From Candidatus Cloacimonadota bacterium (GTDB lineage Bacteria > Cloacimonadota > Cloacimonadia > JGIOTU-2), in NCBI GenBank assembly GCA_016932035.1, contig JAFGDR010000025.1:22448-86447 (forward strand): 64,000 bases of DNA, in the 5' to 3' direction. A program made the position numbers and the translations under genes. Below the pieces are notes generated by a model that was given only the letters and a program-made list of their open reading frames with translations, searched no databases and had not been told where the DNA came from. Positions 8,938 to 18,017 of this stretch are shown one piece after another. The stretch's first letter is position 1. Each line of letters begins with the position of its first letter.

Positions 8938-11259
8938 ATGAAAAAGAAAATTATCCTTCTCTTCAGCATATTGTTTATTTGTGCTGTTATGCTCTACGCT
9001 GGAGAGCATACTGAACCGACTGTGGGTGTAGTGCTCAGTGGTGGTGGTGCACGTGGAATTGCACATATCGGTGTGCTTCGCGCTTTGGAGGAGTATAATA
9101 TTCCTATCAATTATATTGGGGGAACGAGCTTTGGTGCACTTATTGCTGCGTTCTATGCTTCAGGATATTCAGTTGACCAGATCCAGGAAATAATTGAAAA
9201 AACGGACTGGAGCTTTGTGTCAGATTCAGACAGGCAGCAGTACTATTATTACTCCAGACGCATCAATGAAGCAAACGTTTTGCGTGTACGATTCGAGGAT
9301 TGGGAATTGAAATTCCCGAACTCACTCGGGAACACGCAGGAGATCACGAGCCAGCTTGATTATTATTTTACGCGTTCAAACTATCTCAGTAGGGGGGATT
9401 TCCTGAAATTGAATCCACCGCTCTTTATTTCAACAACTGATATCAAAACGGGCACGAATCACATTTTCACACATGGAGAGCTCCCACAGGTTGTTCAGGC
9501 GAGTATGACGGTTCCGTTTCTTCTTTCTCCGGTTTTGATAGATTCCACGCTATATGTCGATGGCGGTATTACGAATAATCTCCCGATCAGCAGTATGCGG
9601 GATATGGGGGCAGACATCATCATTGCGTCAAATGCAACGAATTATCTTGCAACAGAAACGGATCTTACGAATATTTCAAGTTTTGCAAGTCAGCTCATCA
9701 ATATTATGATGTTCTCAAAGATCAAAGATGAACTTACACAAGCAGATATCGTTATCAGACCTTCGACCCGTCATATCAAAAATACAGAATTTTCTCGTTA
9801 CAAAGAACTCCTTACACTTGGATATTATCAAACCTATTCGATGATCGATACGATCCTCAGTGTTGTAAAACATGATAGTTCATTTGATGTATCGATTGAT
9901 GAATGTGTATCGATCAAGGATAAAAAGATTTCATTATTTGGAAATACACTTTTCGCTGCTGATGATATGCTGACTGAGGAGATTTTCGATTCACTTTCTA
10001 CCTTACAGGAGTTGGAGTCATACATAGAGAATTACTATGTGAGCAGAGGATATGTTCTGGTTGAAATCGTCAAAGAATCAGTCAAAGAAGATGAGATATT
10101 GATCATGATGACAGAAGGATTGATTAATAATATCCTCATAGATGGGAATTTTATAACGCATGAGGGTGTTATTTTAAGAGAAGTCAACACCCAACCCGGG
10201 GATATTTTCAATATTTATAAGATTGAAAAAGATATTCAACGGATACACGGAACGAATTATTTTAATCTGGTTAATTGCAATGTAAATCCTCATCCAAATG
10301 GTGTAGTAGATGTTGAGTTTGTTGTTTCGGAAAAACCCTTCGGTATTATAGAAGCCGGTGCTCAATATGCATCACAACAGGGCGCATCTGGTTTTATATC
10401 AGCTGGTTATGACAATGTTTTCGGTACGGGACAGCTCTTGCAGTCCTACATAAGATTTGGAAGAGAAAGAAAATATGGCGTACGCTTTAGCACGGATAGG
10501 ATATTGAATTCAAATTGGAATAATCTCTTACATTTTTACCTTAACGATGATGCTGAGAACGCAGAGAACAGGTTCTGGAGTTTCCGGGCTGAGAGTGGAT
10601 TTTTTGATGACCAAAAGCTTGGAATGCTTTCCTTGATAATAGATTACCGTACAGCTGATTTGAAGCTTAGAAAACGAAGTTCTGGTTTTGGTCTTCAACT
10701 CCTTTTTGATAATTTTGATAATATGTTATATCCTTCGAAAGGTATATTTCGAAAAGCATCATACATCCATTATGACAAAGCATTTGGTTCGCTTGCCACA
10801 TTTAATGAGGTGAATTTTGAGAATGCTTTTTGTTTTTCTTTCTTAGAAAAATTTACGCTGGTAAACTGGTTTCGGTTGCATATGCTTGAAAGTGATGAGG
10901 GCAGCATTCCGGAAAATAGATTTTTCTTTCATCGACCGGAGAATACGTTTTATGGATTCGGTTACGATGATGTAGATGGAGAGGACATGTTCTATACCTC
11001 TATTTCATTGCGTTATCTGATACGGCAATTTTCAATCAGCGATCCCCGTCGAGAGCTCTTCTTGATAGGCAAGATTGGCATTGGTGATTTTGGGAAAATA
11101 GACTCAATGGAAGATTTTTGGGGTATTTTTGATAAGGGTGAGAAAGTAGGTTATTCGATCGGTCTGGAGATGACAACCATCATCGGACCTGTCAAGCTTG
11201 CATACGAGCAAAGCAAGCACAACAACTTCTGGAAATTCTCAATCGGATATTCTTTTTAG
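8938..11259 (+). CDS. Patatin-like phospholipase with POTRA and outer membrane barrel (type Vd-like)
   Basis: This 773-residue protein has a signal peptide, then a patatin domain (about 30-240), one or more POTRA-like regions (about 320-450) and a C-terminal surface-antigen/BamA-like barrel (about 460-773, ending GYSF). Catalytic features are all present: oxyanion GGGARG, nucleophile serine in GGTSFGA, and the Asp of the dyad in YVDGG. This order matches PlpD-type, type Vd secretion proteins, in which the barrel anchors or exports the lipase. Substrate is probably phospholipid (family knowledge). No RBS is visible and a TTGACA box lies 39 nt before the ATG. The 3' end overlaps the convergent GT2 gene by 4 nt. 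Confidence 0.9.
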   Translation: MKKKIILLFSILFICAVMLYAGEHTEPTVGVVLSGGGARGIAHIGVLRALEEYNIPINYIGGTSFGALIAAFYASGYSVDQIQEIIEKTDWSFVSDSDRQQYYYYSRRINEANVLRVRFEDWELKFPNSLGNTQEITSQLDYYFTRSNYLSRGDFLKLNPPLFISTTDIKTGTNHIFTHGELPQVVQASMTVPFLLSPVLIDSTLYVDGGITNNLPISSMRDMGADIIIASNATNYLATETDLTNISSFASQLINIMMFSKIKDELTQADIVIRPSTRHIKNTEFSRYKELLTLGYYQTYSMIDTILSVVKHDSSFDVSIDECVSIKDKKISLFGNTLFAADDMLTEEIFDSLSTLQELESYIENYYVSRGYVLVEIVKESVKEDEILIMMTEGLINNILIDGNFITHEGVILREVNTQPGDIFNIYKIEKDIQRIHGTNYFNLVNCNVNPHPNGVVDVEFVVSEKPFGIIEAGAQYASQQGASGFISAGYDNVFGTGQLLQSYIRFGRERKYGVRFSTDRILNSNWNNLLHFYLNDDAENAENRFWSFRAESGFFDDQKLGMLSLIIDYRTADLKLRKRSSGFGLQLLFDNFDNMLYPSKGIFRKASYIHYDKAFGSLATFNEVNFENAFCFSFLEKFTLVNWFRLHMLESDEGSIPENRFFFHRPENTFYGFGYDDVDGEDMFYTSISLRYLIRQFSISDPRRELFLIGKIGIGDFGKIDSMEDFWGIFDKGEKVGYSIGLEMTTIIGPVKLAYEQSKHNNFWKFSIGYSF

Positions 11260-12176
11260 TCCAGCTCCTTTTTGTTTGCTTTTCTATCCCTCTGGCGAGA
11301 ACTGTATACGATCATTTCCCCAAGTAATCCCAATGAAATTAACTGTACTCCAACAACGATAAGTAAGATTCCCAAAAAAAGCAAAGGTCGGTTACTCAGA
11401 CTCATTCCAAAGAAGATCTTCTTAACTGCCAGCCATACGCTGATAATGAATCCGATAAGAGAGATGATCAGACCGCTTGCACCAAAAAGGTACAGGGGAC
11501 TCCGTTGGTATTTCGTGATCATGGTTACGGTGAGGAGGTCAAGGAAACCTCTAATAAAACGGTTAGCACCATATTTGGATTTTCCGAATTTACGCTTATG
11601 GTGTGTGACCGGTATCTCCGTAACAGAGAAACCTTTTGCCCAAATTATGGCAGGGATATATCTGTATAATTCTCCATAGATATTCAAAGATTTTACTGCT
11701 TCTTTTGTGTATGCTTTATATCCGCAATTGTAGTCGTGGAGACGCAAGTGAAAAACCATCGATGTGATCAAATTAAAGAATTTTGAGGGCCAGCGCTTTG
11801 TGATCGGGTCTTTACGTTTCTTTTTCCAACCGGAAACCAAGTCGTATCCTTCATTGATTTTTTCGAGAAATCTGGGTATCTCGACCGGATCGTCTTGAAG
11901 ATCGGCGTCCATGGTGAAGATGACATCACCCTCTGCTTTGTCAAATCCTGCCTGGAGTGCTGCAGCCTTCCCAAAATTAGTACGAAAGCGAATCGTTTTT
12001 ATGTTCTGATCCTGCGCTTCTAATTCCTGTATGACAGAATAGGAATTATCTCTACTCCCGTCATCGATGAAGATGATCTCGTAGCTCTGGTTCGGGATAT
12101 TTTCCACAATTTTGCGATGGAGTTCTCGCAGACTCTCTTCTTCATTATAAACTGGAATGACAAAAGATAGCTTCAT
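11256..12176 (-). CDS. Polyisoprenyl-phosphate glycosyltransferase (GT2, DPM1/GtrB type)
   Basis: This 306-residue protein has an N-terminal GT-A domain of family 2: VIPVYNEEESL, IIFIDDGSRDNS, MDADLQDDP (the metal/donor-binding region) and HKRKFGKSKYG. Two C-terminal transmembrane helices follow (about 225-255 and 262-290). This arrangement is typical of dolichyl/undecaprenyl-phosphate mannose, glucose or aminoarabinose synthases (DPM1, GtrB, ArnC), which load a sugar on a polyprenyl phosphate at the inner membrane. The nucleotide sugar cannot be told. RBS GAGGAG precedes the ATG. The next gene upstream on the same strand (66 nt away) is a dolichol-kinase-like protein, which fits a common polyprenyl-phosphate role. 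Confidence 0.88.
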   Translation of the reverse strand: MKLSFVIPVYNEEESLRELHRKIVENIPNQSYEIIFIDDGSRDNSYSVIQELEAQDQNIKTIRFRTNFGKAAALQAGFDKAEGDVIFTMDADLQDDPVEIPRFLEKINEGYDLVSGWKKKRKDPITKRWPSKFFNLITSMVFHLRLHDYNCGYKAYTKEAVKSLNIYGELYRYIPAIIWAKGFSVTEIPVTHHKRKFGKSKYGANRFIRGFLDLLTVTMITKYQRSPLYLFGASGLIISLIGFIISVWLAVKKIFFGMSLSNRPLLFLGILLIVVGVQLISLGLLGEMIVYSSRQRDRKANKKELD

Positions 12177-12242
12177 TTCGTCTCCTCAAAATATATTCTG
12201 ATACAATAAATAAAATTTATACTTCGTTTCATATTTATATCC

Positions 12243-12893
12243 CTAAATAAATAGATATGCAGCAGTCATTGCCAATGCAGACAGAATCGGAATGCTGATA
12301 TTATCATTAATATGAAGATTCGCAGATTCTACAATAGCAGCAACGACTGCACCAATAATGATCATTATTACAGCAAATTCAGGATGGGCGCTATTGAAAG
12401 CAAAAACGCGCATGAGAAAGAGAAAATAACATGCAAGTCCATATACTGCACAGCTTATAAAAGCACCGATAAAACCTTCAAGTGATTTATTCGAGTTCCT
12501 AAATTTACGTCTTCCCATAGAAAGCCCGAAGAATGCTGCAAACGTATCTCCAACAACAAGATAGGATATCGCGAGAAAAGCAATCTCTTTTGGAAATACT
12601 GCAATCGTGATAACCGAAGCAGTCAAGAGATAGGAACCACCAGTGAGTCTGCTTACCTCTGAGTCTCTCAGATGTGAACCAAAAAGTTTAAGAAATTTAT
12701 GTCTGAACTTCTTATTTTCGATTCTCGCTGAATCCCAAATAACACAACCGATCGCAAAGGGGAGCAGTATTGCAATAGAGAGAAGCTGGCTTTTTACCAC
12801 AAAATAATAGAGTACAGGAATAATGATCGCAAAGAGATGCGTAAATTTTCTGTATACTTCAACGTGACCGATCGGTTTGATTTCTGATACCAT
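12243..12893 (-). CDS. Dolichol kinase/DGK1-like CTP-dependent lipid kinase
   Basis: This 216-residue integral membrane protein has about six hydrophobic segments. RKFTHL near the N-terminus and GDTFAAFFG...GRRKF...KSLEGFIG (about 118-145) match the CDP-alcohol/cytidylyltransferase-like signature of the SEC59/DGK1/VTE5 group, whose members use CTP to phosphorylate dolichol, diacylglycerol or phytol. The segment GAVVAAIVESANLHINDN is also typical of that group. The substrate is unknown; the neighbouring GT2 gene argues for a polyprenol. No Shine-Dalgarno sequence precedes the ATG; a promoter with TTGACA lies 35 nt upstream, so the mRNA may be leaderless. Confidence 0.78.
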   Translation of the reverse strand: MVSEIKPIGHVEVYRKFTHLFAIIIPVLYYFVVKSQLLSIAILLPFAIGCVIWDSARIENKKFRHKFLKLFGSHLRDSEVSRLTGGSYLLTASVITIAVFPKEIAFLAISYLVVGDTFAAFFGLSMGRRKFRNSNKSLEGFIGAFISCAVYGLACYFLFLMRVFAFNSAHPEFAVIMIIIGAVVAAIVESANLHINDNISIPILSALAMTAAYLFI

Positions 12894-12928
12894 CGTGTTT
12901 ATCTAGCAGTGAGGGAATAAATTGTCAA
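12894..12928 (-). promoter_or_regulatory. Promoter of the dolichol-kinase-like gene, predicted leaderless
   Basis: Read on the minus strand, TTGACA (12928-12923) and TAGATA (12905-12900) are separated by exactly 17 nt. The ATG begins 7 nt after the -10 box, with no room for a ribosome binding site. Confidence 0.6.
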
Positions 12929-12963
12929 ATATTTGAGATAATGGATATTGAATTTATATGTGT

Positions 12964-13710
12964 TTATACATCATCTACGTGAATTGAATAAAAATATTTC
13001 TTTGCTTTTTTGATCGCTTCTTTTGTCTGTTCACCAAGTGCAAGATACGAAGTTATAGCAGAAGAGATCAGGCAACCGGTACCGTGTACATCGGAGAGAT
13101 TACTGTTCGGTGAGGTAAATCGCTCGAGTAATTCTCCCTTCAATAAATAATCAGTAACAGTTGTAGATGTGGTAAGATGTCCACCCTTTGCAAATATAAG
13201 GGAATCATATTTCTCAGACAGAAACCTACTGGCTTTGATCAAATCTTGTTCATTTTCAACCGGCATGGCAGTTAGATGTTCGAGTTCAGGTACGTTTGGT
13301 GTGATTACATTCGCTTTTGTTAGAAAGGTGTCTCTGAAATGAAGGAAATCCTTTTCATCGAGAAAAGCATAGCTGTCACTTGCATGAAGAATTGGATCGA
13401 TGACAATATGTGCTGGTTGATATTTTTCTAGATAATGAGAGATTGTATCCATGATTGCACGATTAAATACAACTCCTATCTTTACAGCAGATATGTCATA
13501 ATTCTGAAAAAGGGTCTTTAGCTGGATGTCAACCGTTACTTCATCTAATGCATCAGCAAAAAATACTTTTGTGTCTGTTTGAGCAGTAATTCCAGTTACT
13601 ACCGATAATCCATTTACTCTAAGATCGTGAAAGGTATTCAGGTCACGCTGGATGCCAGCTCCACCGGAAGTGTCGCTTGCTGCTATAGATAAAACATTTA
13701 TTTTCTTCAT
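12964..13710 (-). CDS. thiD: Hydroxymethylpyrimidine/phosphomethylpyrimidine kinase
   Basis: ThiD phosphorylates HMP and then HMP-phosphate with ATP, giving HMP-PP for thiamin phosphate synthesis. This 248-residue protein has the ribokinase-like family marks AASDTSGGAGIQRDLNTF at the N-terminus (substrate site), VIDPIL, TPNVPELEHL, FAKGGHL and the C-terminal anion hole/catalytic region DVHGTGCLISSAI. Length is close to the usual 260. RBS GAGGGA precedes the ATG. It is the last gene of the thiE-thiM-thiC-thiD cluster, 41 nt after thiC. A tract of octameric repeats lies in that gap. Confidence 0.93.
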   Translation of the reverse strand: MKKINVLSIAASDTSGGAGIQRDLNTFHDLRVNGLSVVTGITAQTDTKVFFADALDEVTVDIQLKTLFQNYDISAVKIGVVFNRAIMDTISHYLEKYQPAHIVIDPILHASDSYAFLDEKDFLHFRDTFLTKANVITPNVPELEHLTAMPVENEQDLIKASRFLSEKYDSLIFAKGGHLTTSTTVTDYLLKGELLERFTSPNSNLSDVHGTGCLISSAITSYLALGEQTKEAIKKAKKYFYSIHVDDV

Positions 13711-13721
13711 TCTAGTCCCTC

Positions 13722-13761
13722 AACCTTTTAACGTTCTAACATTTAAACTTCCTAACTTTTC
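13722..13761. repeat. Octad-periodic intergenic tract between thiD and thiC
   Basis: Five consecutive 8-nt units on the plus strand begin at 13722, 13730, 13738, 13746 and 13754. Each begins with AAC and is followed by five variable, pyrimidine- or A/T-rich bases. The tract fills the gap between thiC and thiD and runs over the last codons of thiC. Similar 7-8 nt periodic tracts occur at 41678-41712 and 62674-62701. Function unknown. Confidence 0.6.
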
Positions 13762-15020
13762 AAAGTTTTAATGGCACATAGTTTCCCGCACATAGTGCAT
13801 ACATCTTCTGAAAAGTCTTCACTTTCCTTACGTCTACGTTTTGCAAGGAGGGGATCGAGAGAAGTTTTGTATTGACCTTCCCAATCAAATTCGGCACGGT
13901 ACCTGGAGATTTTATTATCTCTTTCCATACTGCCGGGTAACCCAAGGGCAATGTCTGCAGAATGCGCAGCTATTTTTGCAGCGACAACACCCTCGCGAAC
14001 ATCATCTTTTGTTGGAAGACAGAGGTGTTCTGATGGGGTGACGTAACAGAGAAAATCTGCACCATAATACGCGGCAAGCGTACCACCGATTGCACTGGTA
14101 ATATGATCGTATCCCGGTGCTATGTCAGTTGTTATGGGACCAAGTACATAAAAGGGTGCGCCATGACAAAGGGATTTTTCGAGACGCATATTTGCTTCGA
14201 TCTGATGAAGAGGAACATGCCCCGGTCCTTCGATCATGACCTGAACATTTTTTTTATAAGCTCGTTGCTGCAATTCTCCCAAAGTAATGAGTTCCTGGAT
14301 TTGACCGGCATCGCTGGCATCAGCAAGACAACCCGGGCGTAATCCGTCGCCAAGACTAAGCGTGATATCATATTTGTATGCAATTTCCAACAACCTGTCA
14401 TAGTATTCAAAGAGAGGATTTTCTTTCTTGTGAATTTTCATCCATTTTATAAGCAGAGAACCTCCCCGGCTGACCACACCGAGTAAACGAGGTTGTTGTT
14501 TCATGGCGTCTAATGCTTTTTGGGTAATACCACAATGAACAGTTATATAGTCAACACCTTCTGCACATTGTTTTTCGATCGATTCAAACAGTTGATCAAC
14601 AGTCATTTTCGTAATATCTTTATCTTCATCGAGAAGCTCAGCAGCAACCTGATAGATCGGAACGGTGCCTACCATGACAGGTGATTGTGCGATGATCGCC
14701 TTTCTGATCGCTGATAAATCTCCTCCTGTCGAAAGATCCATCACACTGTCCGAACCATATGCAACAGCTACCTTGAGTTTTTCAAGTTCTTCGTCAATAT
14801 TGAAATGATCGGGAGAAGTTCCAATATTCGCATTGATCTTTGTTTTGAGCTTGTTGCCGATTCCAACCGGATGGAATTTTCTTCCTACATTTTTAGGGAT
14901 TACAATATGTCCTGCAGCTATTTCATCTCTGACCCATTCTGGTTCATATTGTTCGTCCTTGGCGACAAGTTTTATGTCCTCGGTTATCATTCCCTTTTTT
15001 GCCTGTTCAAGTAATGTCAT
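13752..15020 (-). CDS. thiC: Phosphomethylpyrimidine synthase ThiC
   Basis: ThiC is a radical-SAM enzyme that rearranges aminoimidazole ribotide into HMP-phosphate, the pyrimidine half of thiamin. The 422-residue protein has [47 protein letters not shown], and [15 protein letters not shown] with the metal-binding His. The C-terminal iron-sulfur motif here reads C-x2-C-x3-C (CTMCGKLC), one residue shorter between the last cysteines than in E. coli ThiC. It lacks the long N-terminal domain of proteobacterial ThiC. RBS AGAAGG precedes the ATG. It lies 29 nt downstream of thiM in the riboswitch-controlled operon. Strict anaerobic chemistry agrees with the rest of the window. Confidence 0.95.
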   Translation of the reverse strand: MTLLEQAKKGMITEDIKLVAKDEQYEPEWVRDEIAAGHIVIPKNVGRKFHPVGIGNKLKTKINANIGTSPDHFNIDEELEKLKVAVAYGSDSVMDLSTGGDLSAIRKAIIAQSPVMVGTVPIYQVAAELLDEDKDITKMTVDQLFESIEKQCAEGVDYITVHCGITQKALDAMKQQPRLLGVVSRGGSLLIKWMKIHKKENPLFEYYDRLLEIAYKYDITLSLGDGLRPGCLADASDAGQIQELITLGELQQRAYKKNVQVMIEGPGHVPLHQIEANMRLEKSLCHGAPFYVLGPITTDIAPGYDHITSAIGGTLAAYYGADFLCYVTPSEHLCLPTKDDVREGVVAAKIAAHSADIALGLPGSMERDNKISRYRAEFDWEGQYKTSLDPLLAKRRRKESEDFSEDVCTMCGKLCAIKTLKS

Positions 15021-15049
15021 GGTACCTTCTCACTAAATGATTAATAATA

Positions 15050-15853
15050 TTATGCTTTGAAAATTTTTTGCATCCAATCACACACTTCATCCATCTTATA
15101 GAGCTCATCAAAAAACCTCTGTTTGAATTCAAAAGGTGTAGTTGTTTCTCGTGCAGACTTTTCTGCAGCTATTTCATATATGGCCAGACCTGATGCGCAA
15201 GCTTTGCCATAATCTTTTTCAACCGCGCAGAAGCAGCCCAGTACGGATGAAGCCATACAGCCGGTTCCAACGATCTGTCCCATAAAGGGATGTCCATTTT
15301 TCACATTATATACATCATCACGCCAAACGACAATATCTTCAGGTGCAGTTATGACCACAGCTGCATTTCGCTCTTTTGCAAGTTTCTTTGCCGCTTCGGC
15401 GAGATCGACCTGAACATCGACTGCTTCGACACCTTTTGTGATTACATCTTCGCCAGCAAGTTTTGCAACCTCTGATGCATTTCCTTTTATGATATCTATG
15501 TGGCATTCGTCGAGTAATTCAAAAGCTTTTTTGTCTCGAAAGGTTGTTGCGCCAACGCCTACAGCATCGAGTACTACAGGGATTCCTTTCTCGTTAGCGG
15601 CTTTTCCAGCGATTTTCATTACCGCGATAAGTTCTGTCGTAAGAGTACCAATGTTAAGAACCAGGGCATTGGACAACTTTGTCATGTCAGCAACCTCTTC
15701 CTGGGCATGTGCCATGATTGGCAGACCACCCGTTAGCCGGACTATATTTGCGCAATCTGCAATAGTAACCCAGTTCGTAATATGATGTATAAGCGGATTG
15801 GTTGTTCTAATGCGTTTAAGAAGTTCATAAAGTTGTAAGTGGAGTTCTTGCAT
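15050..15853 (-). CDS. thiM: Hydroxyethylthiazole kinase
   Basis: ThiM phosphorylates salvaged 4-methyl-5-(2-hydroxyethyl)thiazole. This 267-residue protein carries family features of the ribokinase-like fold: PLIHHITNWVT near the N-terminus (substrate pocket), LVLNIGTLT, PVVLDAVGVGAT, IIKGNASEV, and the catalytic VGTGCMASSVL near residue 195. Length matches the family. RBS GAGG precedes the ATG, 3 nt after the thiE stop codon, so the two are tightly coupled. As no thiG, thiH, thiF or thiS is seen in the window, this gene suggests that the thiazole half is salvaged, at least in part. Confidence 0.95.
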   Translation of the reverse strand: MQELHLQLYELLKRIRTTNPLIHHITNWVTIADCANIVRLTGGLPIMAHAQEEVADMTKLSNALVLNIGTLTTELIAVMKIAGKAANEKGIPVVLDAVGVGATTFRDKKAFELLDECHIDIIKGNASEVAKLAGEDVITKGVEAVDVQVDLAEAAKKLAKERNAAVVITAPEDIVVWRDDVYNVKNGHPFMGQIVGTGCMASSVLGCFCAVEKDYGKACASGLAIYEIAAEKSARETTTPFEFKQRFFDELYKMDEVCDWMQKIFKA

Positions 15854-15856
15854 GTC

Positions 15857-16495
15857 TTACCTCGATTTATTAAATTTTTCAATGATATTTTGTATCTTTT
15901 GAATTTCTTTTTCCGGATCAGGGGCAGTCAGGATTGCTGAAATGATCGCGACACCACTCACACCAGTTTGAAGAACATGCTCAAGATTGTCAGCATTTAT
16001 GCCTCCAATGGCGACAATTGGGATTGAAGTTTTACCGACAATTTCTTTGAGATTTATCAGTCCAATAGGAGGAGGAGTATCAAGTTTGGTTTGTGTAACA
16101 AATATCGGTCCAACACCAAGATAATCAGCACCAAGTTTCTCGGCTTCTATGGATTCTTCGAGTGTCATCGTACTTACACCGATAATTTTCTCCGGTATCA
16201 TGCTTCTTACATTATGATAGTTCTCATCTGTCTGCCCAACATGGATTCCATCAGCTTTTGATTGGATTGCAACTTTTGGAATATCATTCACAATTAAACG
16301 GGTATCGGTACCAGCAGTTACATCATGCATTTTGGAAGCATTTCCTATCATTGCGATAAGATCGGCATTCTTGTCCCTGTACTGTATGATAGAAATGTGG
16401 TTTTTTACCGCAATGTGAGCATACTTCTCAAATTGATTTGTATACATTCCATCAATGATGAAGTAAAGCCCTATGCTCTTTGGCAACATATTCAT
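15857..16495 (-). CDS. thiE: Thiamin phosphate synthase
   Basis: ThiE joins HMP-PP and thiazole phosphate to make thiamin phosphate. The 212-residue TIM-barrel protein has IQYRDKNAD (the pyrophosphate-binding KxK/RDK strand), LIVNDIPKVA, ADGIHVGQTD, IIGVSTMTLEE, ADYLGVGPIFVT-x-TK, and IPIVAIGGIN with VSGVAIISAI at the end, all standard for the family. RBS AAAGGA lies 6 nt before the ATG, directly behind the terminator of the TPP riboswitch, making it the first gene of thiE-thiM-thiC-thiD. An extra N-terminal stretch of about 10 residues precedes the barrel. Confidence 0.94.
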   Translation of the reverse strand: MNMLPKSIGLYFIIDGMYTNQFEKYAHIAVKNHISIIQYRDKNADLIAMIGNASKMHDVTAGTDTRLIVNDIPKVAIQSKADGIHVGQTDENYHNVRSMIPEKIIGVSTMTLEESIEAEKLGADYLGVGPIFVTQTKLDTPPPIGLINLKEIVGKTSIPIVAIGGINADNLEHVLQTGVSGVAIISAILTAPDPEKEIQKIQNIIEKFNKSR

Positions 16496-16509
16496 AGTAT
16501 CCTTTCAAT

Positions 16510-16539
16510 AAAAAAACCGGTCATCAAAGGATGCCCGGT
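16510..16539 (-). terminator. Intrinsic terminator of the TPP riboswitch expression platform
   Basis: On the minus strand the arms (16539-16530 and 16525-16516) form a 10-bp stem with one G-A mismatch and a 4-nt loop, followed by seven T (16516-16510). It sits between the aptamer and the thiE RBS, so it is expected to stop transcription when TPP is bound. Confidence 0.85.
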
Positions 16540-16544
16540 ACCAT

Positions 16545-16619
16545 CATTTCCTACGCCAGCATTATCTGGATCAGGTTCATAGGGTATGTTCTCAGCTCAT
16601 GGGAGCACCCCTGAAAAGG
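16545..16619 (-). promoter_or_regulatory. TPP riboswitch (THI element)
   Basis: The minus strand carries the THI-box consensus in order: GGGGTGC, GCTGAGAA, ACCCTATGAACCTGAT, and AATGCTGGCGTAGGAAA. A short P1 helix can form between TTTTC (16617-16613) and GGAAA near 16551-16547. A TTGACA box at 16650-16645 (minus) is the likely promoter. The following terminator (16510-16539) indicates transcriptional control of thiE-thiM-thiC-thiD. Confidence 0.95.
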
Positions 16620-16658
16620 ATAGAATTGCACTATCCAGATATTATGTCAAATTTATGT

Positions 16659-17840
16659 TCAGATATATATCTTGATCAATTCTTTTACGAGAGAGGGCTT
16701 GTTTCTAACCGCTGTCTTGAAAAGCTGGAAAAGAGTAAGTTTCTCCTGTGGGATATCATGAAGAAGTCCTACGATCTCATTTAATTCCTTATCGGAAAAA
16801 TCGAAAAATACTTCTTTTAATTTATAATGGACTTTTTGATGATTGCCCTTTTCTTTCATCCATAATTTATGATACTTTCTAAGAAATCTATGTGAGAAAT
16901 CCTGAGCTTTGACTGCATCCGCAGATACGGTACCAGCAATACTTCCTGCAGTGAGAATGTTGCTTAAACCACCTCCTGTAACCGGATTGACCTGGCGTGC
17001 AGCATCGCCGACAAGCATGAGGTTGTCTTTCGTAATTTCAGGAAGAGTCTGAGCTGTAGGCACTGCACCTGTGGTAAATGCCAGCGGTCTGCTATCTGGA
17101 AAATTGTTTACAATGAAGTCGTCGAGATACTCTTTTGCATTTTTGCCATTTGTCCTGTCTGCGCGAATACCAATCCCGACATTTGCCATATTTCTGCTTT
17201 TTGGAAAAACCCAGGTATAACCGCCCGGCGCAAAATCATTTCCGAAATAAAAGTGCGTAAGATCCTGCTCGATGGTTATATCGGTGAGAAGATATTGAAC
17301 ACCTGATTCGATGTCTTTAAGAGAAAGGGTTGTATTAATACCTGCTAATTTTCCGATTCGGGATTCTGGACCATCAGCGCCTACAACTATATGTGCTTTC
17401 ACTCGTTTCTTTTCTCCAAGATGCGTAAACTGAACACCGGAAATCTTGTCGCCACTAAATAAAAGGTCATGAACATCTGCTTTTGTGAGAATATCAGCAC
17501 CATTTTTCACTGCTTGTTCACAAATAAATGCATCAAATAATCGACGTTCGAGTATATATCCACTTCCAACAGCCCCGGTATTCATAACACATGATCTACC
17601 GTTGGGTGCATATAGCTTTGCACCATTGATTCGTTGTGATATCCATCGTTCATCCGGGGCGAAGAATTTTTCGAGCCCTCTTCCTGAAATACCCTCAGCA
17701 CATCGAACAGGTATACCGACCTCACGATCGCGTTCAAGAATGAGCACAGATGCCCCGTTCTTTGCAGCAAAGAGTGCGGTCATACTTCCTGCTGGTCCGC
17801 TTCCAACAACAACGATATCGTAGAATGGTCTAAGCTTCAT
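16659..17840 (-). CDS. Geranylgeranyl reductase-family FAD-dependent oxidoreductase
   Basis: This 393-residue flavoprotein starts with a Rossmann FAD motif (VVVGSGPAGSMTALFAAKNG, about 10-29) followed by LILERDREVGIPVRCAEGIS, a signature of the digeranylgeranylglycerophospholipid reductase/GGR group. VGADGPESRIGK and LMVGDAARQVNPVTGGG (the second FAD motif) are also present. Family members saturate isoprenoid chains on archaeal lipids, dolichol, menaquinone or chlorophyll, often taking electrons from ferredoxin. The start overlaps the end of a 2[4Fe-4S] ferredoxin gene by 11 nt, which supports a ferredoxin-linked reductase. The isoprenoid substrate is unknown. The C-terminus is rich in basic and hydrophobic residues that could touch the membrane. 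Confidence 0.88.
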   Translation of the reverse strand: MKLRPFYDIVVVGSGPAGSMTALFAAKNGASVLILERDREVGIPVRCAEGISGRGLEKFFAPDERWISQRINGAKLYAPNGRSCVMNTGAVGSGYILERRLFDAFICEQAVKNGADILTKADVHDLLFSGDKISGVQFTHLGEKKRVKAHIVVGADGPESRIGKLAGINTTLSLKDIESGVQYLLTDITIEQDLTHFYFGNDFAPGGYTWVFPKSRNMANVGIGIRADRTNGKNAKEYLDDFIVNNFPDSRPLAFTTGAVPTAQTLPEITKDNLMLVGDAARQVNPVTGGGLSNILTAGSIAGTVSADAVKAQDFSHRFLRKYHKLWMKEKGNHQKVHYKLKEVFFDFSDKELNEIVGLLHDIPQEKLTLFQLFKTAVRNKPSLVKELIKIYI

Positions 17841-18015
17841 CTTCCACCTCTTCTATGGCTGAGATAGGGCAGACGATATAGCAATTTGAGCAACCAATGC
17901 ACTTCTCAAGGATGATCGTTGCAGTCTGTTCGGAAATTCTGATTGCATCCTGCGGACAAACAGAAGCACAAGATGCACATACATCGCAGAGATTTTCAAT
18001 AACTCTATATTTCAT
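17830..18015 (-). CDS. 2[4Fe-4S] ferredoxin
   Basis: This 61-residue protein has two cluster-binding motifs: CDVCASCASVCP at about 9-20 and CIGCSNCYIVCP at about 40-51. Each is of the C-x2-C-x2-C-x3-C-P type, giving two [4Fe-4S] clusters of low potential. It starts 2 nt after the gcvPB stop and overlaps the downstream reductase gene, so it is very likely that reductase's electron donor. No extra domain or signal peptide is present. Confidence 0.93.
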   Translation of the reverse strand: MKYRVIENLCDVCASCASVCPQDAIRISEQTATIILEKCIGCSNCYIVCPISAIEEVEDEA

Positions 18016-18017
18016 AA

